A DNA stretch of 64,000 bases from assembly GCF_041053055.1 (NCBI RefSeq), contig NZ_CP163443.1, positions 4,509,001 through 4,573,000 on the forward strand. Direction: 5' to 3'. Both the position numbers and the translations under genes were made by a program. This document shows positions 59,939 through 64,000 of the stretch, piece by piece (the stretch's first letter is position 1; each line of letters starts with the position of its first letter). Below the pieces are notes generated by a model. The model had not been told where the DNA came from, did no database searches, and saw only the letters and a program-made list of their open reading frames with translations. The stretch is from Streptomyces sp. R41. Lineage in GTDB: Bacteria > Actinomycetota > Actinomycetes > Streptomycetales > Streptomycetaceae.

Positions 59939-61744
59939 TCAGGCGTCCTCCGCCAGCTCCAGCCAGCGCAGCTCAAGGTCCTCGCGCTCCACCGCCAACT
60001 CGCGCAATTCCGCGTCGAGTTTGGCGACCCGCTCGAAGTCGGTGGCGTTGTCGGCGATTTGGGCGTGCAGCTTGGTCTCCCTCTCGGAGACCTTGTCCAG
60101 CTGCCGCTCGATCTTCTGGAGCTCCTTCTTGGCGGCGCGGGCATCGGCGGAGGAGGCGGCCTTGGTGGGCGCCGGCGTGGCGGCGAGCACGGCGGCGGCC
60201 GCGACCTCCTCGATCTTCCTGCGCCGCTCCAGGTACTCGTCGATGCCGCGCGGCAGCATCCGCAGCGTGCCGTCGCCGAGCAGCGCGAAGACGTTGTCCG
60301 TCGTCCGCTCGATGAAGAACCGGTCGTGGGAGATCACGACCATCGAGCCGGGCCAGCCGTCGAGCAGGTCCTCCAGCTGCGTGAGGGTCTCGATGTCGAG
60401 GTCGTTGGTGGGCTCGTCGAGGAAGAGGACGTTGGGCTCGTCCATGAGGAGCCGCAGGAGCTGCAGCCGACGGCGCTCACCACCGGAGAGGTCCCCGACC
60501 GGGGTCCACTGCTTCTCCTTGTTGAAGCCGAACGTCTCGCAGAGCTGCCCCGCGGTCAGTTCGCGGCCCTTGCCGAGGTCGACCCGGTCGCGTACGGCCT
60601 GGACGGCCTGCAACACCCGCCAGGTCGGGTCGAGTTCGGCGACCTCCTGCGAGAGGTAGGCGAGCTTGACGGTCTTGCCGGTGACGATCCGCCCGGCGGC
60701 GGGCTGCTTCTCCCCCTCGCTGCGGGCGGCCTCGGCCAGGGCCCGCAGGAGCGAGGTCTTGCCGGAGCCGTTCACGCCGACGAGTCCGACGCGGTCGCCG
60801 GGGCCGAGGTGCCAGGTGAGGTGCTTGAGCAGCACCTTGGGGCCCGCCTGGACGGTCACGCCCTCCAGGTCGAAGACGGTCTTGCCGAGCCGTGAGCTGG
60901 CGAACTTCATCAGCTCGCTCTTGTCGCGGGGCGGCGGCACGTCCGCGATCAGCTCGTTGGCGGCCTCGACGCGGAAGCGCGGCTTGGAGGTACGGGCGGG
61001 CGCGCCGCGCCGCAGCCAGGCCAGCTCCTTGCGCACGAGGTTCTGCCGCTTGACTTCCTCGGTGGCGGCGATGCGCTCGCGCTCGGCGCGCGCGAAGACG
61101 TAGTCGGAGTACCCGCCCTCGTACTCGTACACCGCCCCCTTCTGCACGTCCCACATGCGGGTGCAGACCTGGTCGAGGAACCACCGGTCGTGGGTGACGC
61201 AGACGAGGGCCGAGCGGCGCTCACGCAGATGCTGCGCGAGCCAGGCGATGCCTTCCACGTCCAGGTGGTTGGTGGGCTCGTCGAGGATGATCAGGTCCTG
61301 CTCCTCGATGAGCAGCTTGGCGAGGGCGATGCGGCGCCGTTCTCCACCCGAGAGGGGGCCGATGACGGTGTCCAGCCCCTGCGGGAAGCCGGGCAGGTCC
61401 AGCCCGCCGAACAGCCCGGTCAGTACGTCCCTGATCTTGGCGTTGCCCGCCCACTCGTGGTCGGCGAGGTCGCGGATGACCTCGTGGCGGACGGTGGCCG
61501 TGGGGTCGAGGGAGTCGTGCTGCGTCAGCACGCCCAGGTGCAGGCCGCCGGAGTGCGTGACACGGCCGGTGTCGGCCTCCTCCAGCTTGGCGAGCATCCG
61601 GATGAGGGTGGTCTTGCCGTCGCCGTTCCGGCCGACCACGCCGATGCGGTCGCCCTCGCTGACGCCGAGGGAGACTCCGTCGAGCAGTGCACGGGTGCCG
61701 TACACCTTGCTGACGGACTCGACATTGACCAGGTTGACGGCCAT
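59939..61744 (-). CDS. ABC-F family ATPase (Uup/EttA-like)
   Basis: A 601-residue soluble protein with two ABC domains. The first shows GRNGDGKTT, LSGGERRR and LIILDEPTNHLD; the second GVNGSGKTS, LSGGERRRLQL and LFLDEPTNDLD. The linker between them (VKRQNLVRKELAWLRRGAPARTSKPRFR) is of the ABC-F P-site tRNA interaction type. A C-terminal coiled coil (KKELQKIERQLDKVSERETKLHAQIADN) resembles the Uup DNA-binding or ribosome-binding tail. It has no membrane domain, so it acts on ribosomes rather than in transport; some relatives confer antibiotic resistance. It is transcribed as a single gene. Confidence 0.94.
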   Translation of the reverse strand: MAVNLVNVESVSKVYGTRALLDGVSLGVSEGDRIGVVGRNGDGKTTLIRMLAKLEEADTGRVTHSGGLHLGVLTQHDSLDPTATVRHEVIRDLADHEWAGNAKIRDVLTGLFGGLDLPGFPQGLDTVIGPLSGGERRRIALAKLLIEEQDLIILDEPTNHLDVEGIAWLAQHLRERRSALVCVTHDRWFLDQVCTRMWDVQKGAVYEYEGGYSDYVFARAERERIAATEEVKRQNLVRKELAWLRRGAPARTSKPRFRVEAANELIADVPPPRDKSELMKFASSRLGKTVFDLEGVTVQAGPKVLLKHLTWHLGPGDRVGLVGVNGSGKTSLLRALAEAARSEGEKQPAAGRIVTGKTVKLAYLSQEVAELDPTWRVLQAVQAVRDRVDLGKGRELTAGQLCETFGFNKEKQWTPVGDLSGGERRRLQLLRLLMDEPNVLFLDEPTNDLDIETLTQLEDLLDGWPGSMVVISHDRFFIERTTDNVFALLGDGTLRMLPRGIDEYLERRRKIEEVAAAAVLAATPAPTKAASSADARAAKKELQKIERQLDKVSERETKLHAQIADNATDFERVAKLDAELRELAVEREDLELRWLELAEDA

Positions 61745-61813
61745 TTCTCTCCTGACAAGGGGGACGATCGACCCTCAAGGGTAGTCCGCGCGCCACGGGG
61801 GCAGATCCGTGAG

Positions 61814-61993
61814 GTTTTTCGCCCCCTCCGCCCCTGCCCATTCCCGTCCCCTGGGGGCTGCCGCCCCCAGACCCCCGCTAAAAGATTGCGCAGTTCCCCG
61901 CGCCCCTGAAAAGGGGCGCGAGGAACTGCGCGAACGGGGTCTGGGGCGGAGCCCCAGGTCGGGACGGGCAGGGGCGGAGGGGGCGAGAAAAAC
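61814..61993. repeat. Dispersed GC-rich repeat copy 4 arranged as a 180-base inverted structure
   Basis: The outer arms (TTTTTCGCCCCCTCCGCCCC from 61815 and its complement ending near 61993), the middle CTGGGGGC/GCCCCAG blocks and a 20-bp core stem (GCGCAGTTCCCCGCGCCCCT at 61888-61907 with 61912-61931, one mismatch, GAAA tetraloop) nest around one axis. It lies 10 bases beyond the stop of the CvnA-like gene. Confidence 0.8.
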
Positions 61994-62002
61994 CCGCCGT
62001 CC

Positions 62003-64000
62003 CTACGACAGGCGCTGGCGCGGGATCAAGGCCGATGCCGGGGCCAGGGGGCGGGCCTGGCTGCCGGACTCGGCGACCGCGCGGTCGTGGACCGGCATGT
62101 CGTCGCGGAGGAGGCCCTCGGGGATGAGGACGGCCGCGGTGACCCCGCCGTTCGGCGAGGGGCGGAGCTCCACGCGCAGACCCTGGCGCTCGGCCAGGCG
62201 GTTCACCACGAACAGTCCGATCTGCTTGGCGTCGAGCAGATCGACCCGCTGGGCCTGGATCTTCCGGTTCGCCTCGGCCATGGCCTCCTCGTTCATGCCG
62301 AACCCGCTGTCCTCGACCTCGATGAGGACACCGTCCCGCAGCCGCGCGGCCCGCAGCTGCACCTTGGTGCTGGGCGGCGAGAAGGCGGCGGCGTTCTCGA
62401 CCAGCTCGGCCAGCAGGTGGATCACGTCGGCGACAGAACCTCCGGCTACCGAGACGCGCGGGACCGCCCAGATCTGGACCCGCGACGCGTCCTCGATCTC
62501 CGCCACCGCCGCGCGCAGCACGTCCGCGAGGGGGATCGGGGTGCGCCAGCTCCGCCCCGGCGCGATCCCGGAGAGGATCAGCAGGCTCTCGGAGTGACGG
62601 CGCATGCGCGTGGCGAGGTAGTCGACGCGGTAGAGGTCCTGAAGTTCCGCGGCGTCCTGCCGGCGCTGCTCCATCGTCGAGAGCAGGTCCAGCTGGCGGT
62701 GCAGGAGGACCTGGCTGCGGCGCGCGAGGCTCACGTACACCCCGGAGATCCCGCTCAGCAGCTCGGCCCGCTCGGACGCCGCCTTGAGCGCGGCCCGCTG
62801 CACGGCGGTCAGAGCCGTACCCACCTGGGCCAGTTCGTCGCCGACCAGCCGCCGCATGGGCGCCTCGGCGTCGATGTCGACGCCCTGTCCGGCGTGCAGC
62901 CGCCGCATGGCCTGCGGCAGCCGCCGACCGGCCACCTCCAGCGCGGAGTTGCGCAGGTCGAGGAGTTCGACGATGAGCCCGCGGCCGACCAGCACCGACA
63001 CGAGCAGCGACAGCAGCACGCCCACCAGGCCCAGCACCACCGCGACGCCGGAAGCGCCCAGCGTGGACCAGCCGAACGGGTTCGCCTTCGCGGCGGCCGC
63101 GGTCCCGGCCCCCGCCTCGGCCTTGGTCAGTCCCTTCAGCACGGCCGAGACGGAACCGTCCCATCCCGCGACGAGACCGGACGACACGGCGGAGGCCCCC
63201 GGCCCGGCGCTGCGCACCCGGTTCTCGACGGCCCGCAGCCCGGTGTAACTGTCGCTCTCCAGCACGGAGTTGTACGCCGCCCGGTGCTGGGCCCTCAGAT
63301 CGGCGACCGCGGGCTTCAGCAGCGACCGCTGGGTGGCGACGGCCCCGACGAACAGCGCGTACTGGTCCGTGGTCAGCGTGCCGGTGCCGCGCCCGGCGGC
63401 CAGCAGCGCCTGCTCCTGGGAGACGGCCTCGCGGGCGCGGGAGAGTTCGAGGACGACCCGGGCCTCGGAGGTCGCGTCGGTGTTCTCGTCGCCGGTGAGC
63501 GCACCGGTGACCAAGAAGCCGTTCTCGATGATCGAGGAGTACTTCGTGTACGCGGCGGAGGGCACCGCCCCCTTCACGCCGACCTCGGAGCGCAGGGCCG
63601 AAAGCCCGCCCGCGTCGGCCTGGAGACGGTCGATGCGGCCGGGAAGCCCGGCGTCCAGCAGCGCGGCGTCGGAGCTGGACGCGTTGACGCCGTCGAGGAG
63701 GGCGGAGGCGGCCTTGTCGGTGGTCTTCCGCGTGGTCTTCAGGGCGGCGAGTCCCCTGGCGTCCGGCGCGGCGACGTACCGCAGGGTGGCGGACCGCTCG
63801 CCCTGCAGGGCGGTGATGAAGTCGCCGACGGGGGTGAGGAGATCGGAGTTGACGTCCTTGGCCCGCTCCAGGTCGCCGATGCTGGAGGCCGTGGTGACGG
63901 CGGCGAAGCCCCACAGCGCCATGAGGGACACGATGGGCAGCATGAGCAGGGCGACGATCTTCGCGCGAACCGATCTGGGACGCAGCCGGTCGGGCGTGCG
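62003..64000 (-). CDS. CvnA-like sensor histidine kinase with NIT domain (5' end outside window)
   Basis: The frame is open to the right edge: before the first internal ATG (63943) it reads RAKIVALL, the usual N-terminus of conservon CvnA proteins, so the true start lies beyond the window. After the first membrane helix comes a sensory region of the nitrate/nitrite-sensing type (VNSDLLTPVGDFITALQGERSATLRYVAAPDARG). A second helix (WSTLGASGVAVVLGLVGVLLSLLVSVLVGRG), a HAMP-like linker and a GHKL ATPase (LVENAAAFSPPSTKV N-box, DSGFGMN G-box) follow. No canonical HisKA His box is obvious. The ABC-F gene, not cvnB, comes next, so it is not in a conservon. Confidence 0.88.
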   Translation of the reverse strand, partial: RTPDRLRPRSVRAKIVALLMLPIVSLMALWGFAAVTTASSIGDLERAKDVNSDLLTPVGDFITALQGERSATLRYVAAPDARGLAALKTTRKTTDKAASALLDGVNASSSDAALLDAGLPGRIDRLQADAGGLSALRSEVGVKGAVPSAAYTKYSSIIENGFLVTGALTGDENTDATSEARVVLELSRAREAVSQEQALLAAGRGTGTLTTDQYALFVGAVATQRSLLKPAVADLRAQHRAAYNSVLESDSYTGLRAVENRVRSAGPGASAVSSGLVAGWDGSVSAVLKGLTKAEAGAGTAAAAKANPFGWSTLGASGVAVVLGLVGVLLSLLVSVLVGRGLIVELLDLRNSALEVAGRRLPQAMRRLHAGQGVDIDAEAPMRRLVGDELAQVGTALTAVQRAALKAASERAELLSGISGVYVSLARRSQVLLHRQLDLLSTMEQRRQDAAELQDLYRVDYLATRMRRHSESLLILSGIAPGRSWRTPIPLADVLRAAVAEIEDASRVQIWAVPRVSVAGGSVADVIHLLAELVENAAAFSPPSTKVQLRAARLRDGVLIEVEDSGFGMNEEAMAEANRKIQAQRVDLLDAKQIGLFVVNRLAERQGLRVELRPSPNGGVTAAVLIPEGLLRDDMPVHDRAVAESGSQARPLAPASALIPRQRLS

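Overview
The window is chromosomal DNA from a high-GC actinomycete, almost certainly Streptomyces. GC is about 70% with strong third-position bias and many GTG starts. The order of the housekeeping genes (mfd, tRNA-Gln, glmU, prs, rplY/ctc, pth, ppc, tam/tamR, galTEK) matches what I remember of the conserved Streptomyces core. I see no insertion sequence, prophage, rRNA operon or CRISPR array. Gene names and domains below come from reading the translations and from family knowledge; no database search was run.

Layout. (1) 1-8.9 kb: a truncated Ser/Thr kinase, a Pro-rich membrane protein and an N6-adenine DNA methylase on the minus strand; then two small exported proteins, a GNAT enzyme, an HNH-type lipoprotein nuclease, a small MT0933-type antitoxin-like protein, and a SalK/SCO6745-family gene divergent from a TetR regulator with two visible operators. 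(2) 9.1-22.2 kb: mfd, a DUF2079 membrane protein, a two-gene FtsX/LolD-like ABC exporter, a DHA2 multidrug transporter, and a DUF485 plus sodium:solute symporter pair. (3) 22.2-30.4 kb: the accessory heart of the window. Two minisatellites flank a filament-type coiled-coil protein and a four-gene deaminase/SUKH locus of the polymorphic-toxin type: an Imm35-like/collagen-like/deaminase/SUKH-4 protein, a WHH-nuclease/SUKH fusion, a YwqJ-type deaminase and a SUKH-3 protein. A third minisatellite and a 114-base long hairpin follow. (4) 30.4-41.4 kb: an orphan histidine kinase, a possibly acquired HTH/LAGLIDADG-like protein beside tRNA-Gln(TTG), then glmU-prs-rplY-pth, a LAETG sortase substrate and ppc. 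(5) 41.4-47.3 kb: an acyl desaturase-TetR operon with paired operators, a Phd/RelE toxin-antitoxin pair that looks leaderless, a VOC protein, tam divergent from the MarR regulator tamR, a NarL-type regulator and a GNAT enzyme. (6) 47.4-52.9 kb: galT-galE-galK divergent from a sugar-type sodium symporter with a small membrane partner. (7) 53-64 kb: an NTF2-like protein, a GNAT-AAA+ fusion, a receiver protein lacking its phospho-acceptor Asp, twin membrane-anchored PQQ-type beta-propellers, an ABC-F ATPase and a truncated CvnA-like sensor kinase.

How the parts work together. Cell-envelope precursor supply (glmU), PRPP (prs), translation quality control (rplY, pth) and anaplerosis (ppc) form the core. 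tam/tamR would tie citrate-cycle stress to ppc-linked metabolism. The gal operon and its divergent symporter form a galactose uptake and Leloir module. A dispersed GC-rich intergenic repeat occurs four times (about 12.8, 29.7, 47.3 and 61.9 kb), and at 61.8-62.0 kb it forms a 180-base inverted structure. The strongest candidates for new biology are the deaminase/SUKH locus with its minisatellite borders, the long hairpin at 30.2 kb, the GNAT-AAA+ fusion, and several well-formed but uncharacterised operators.
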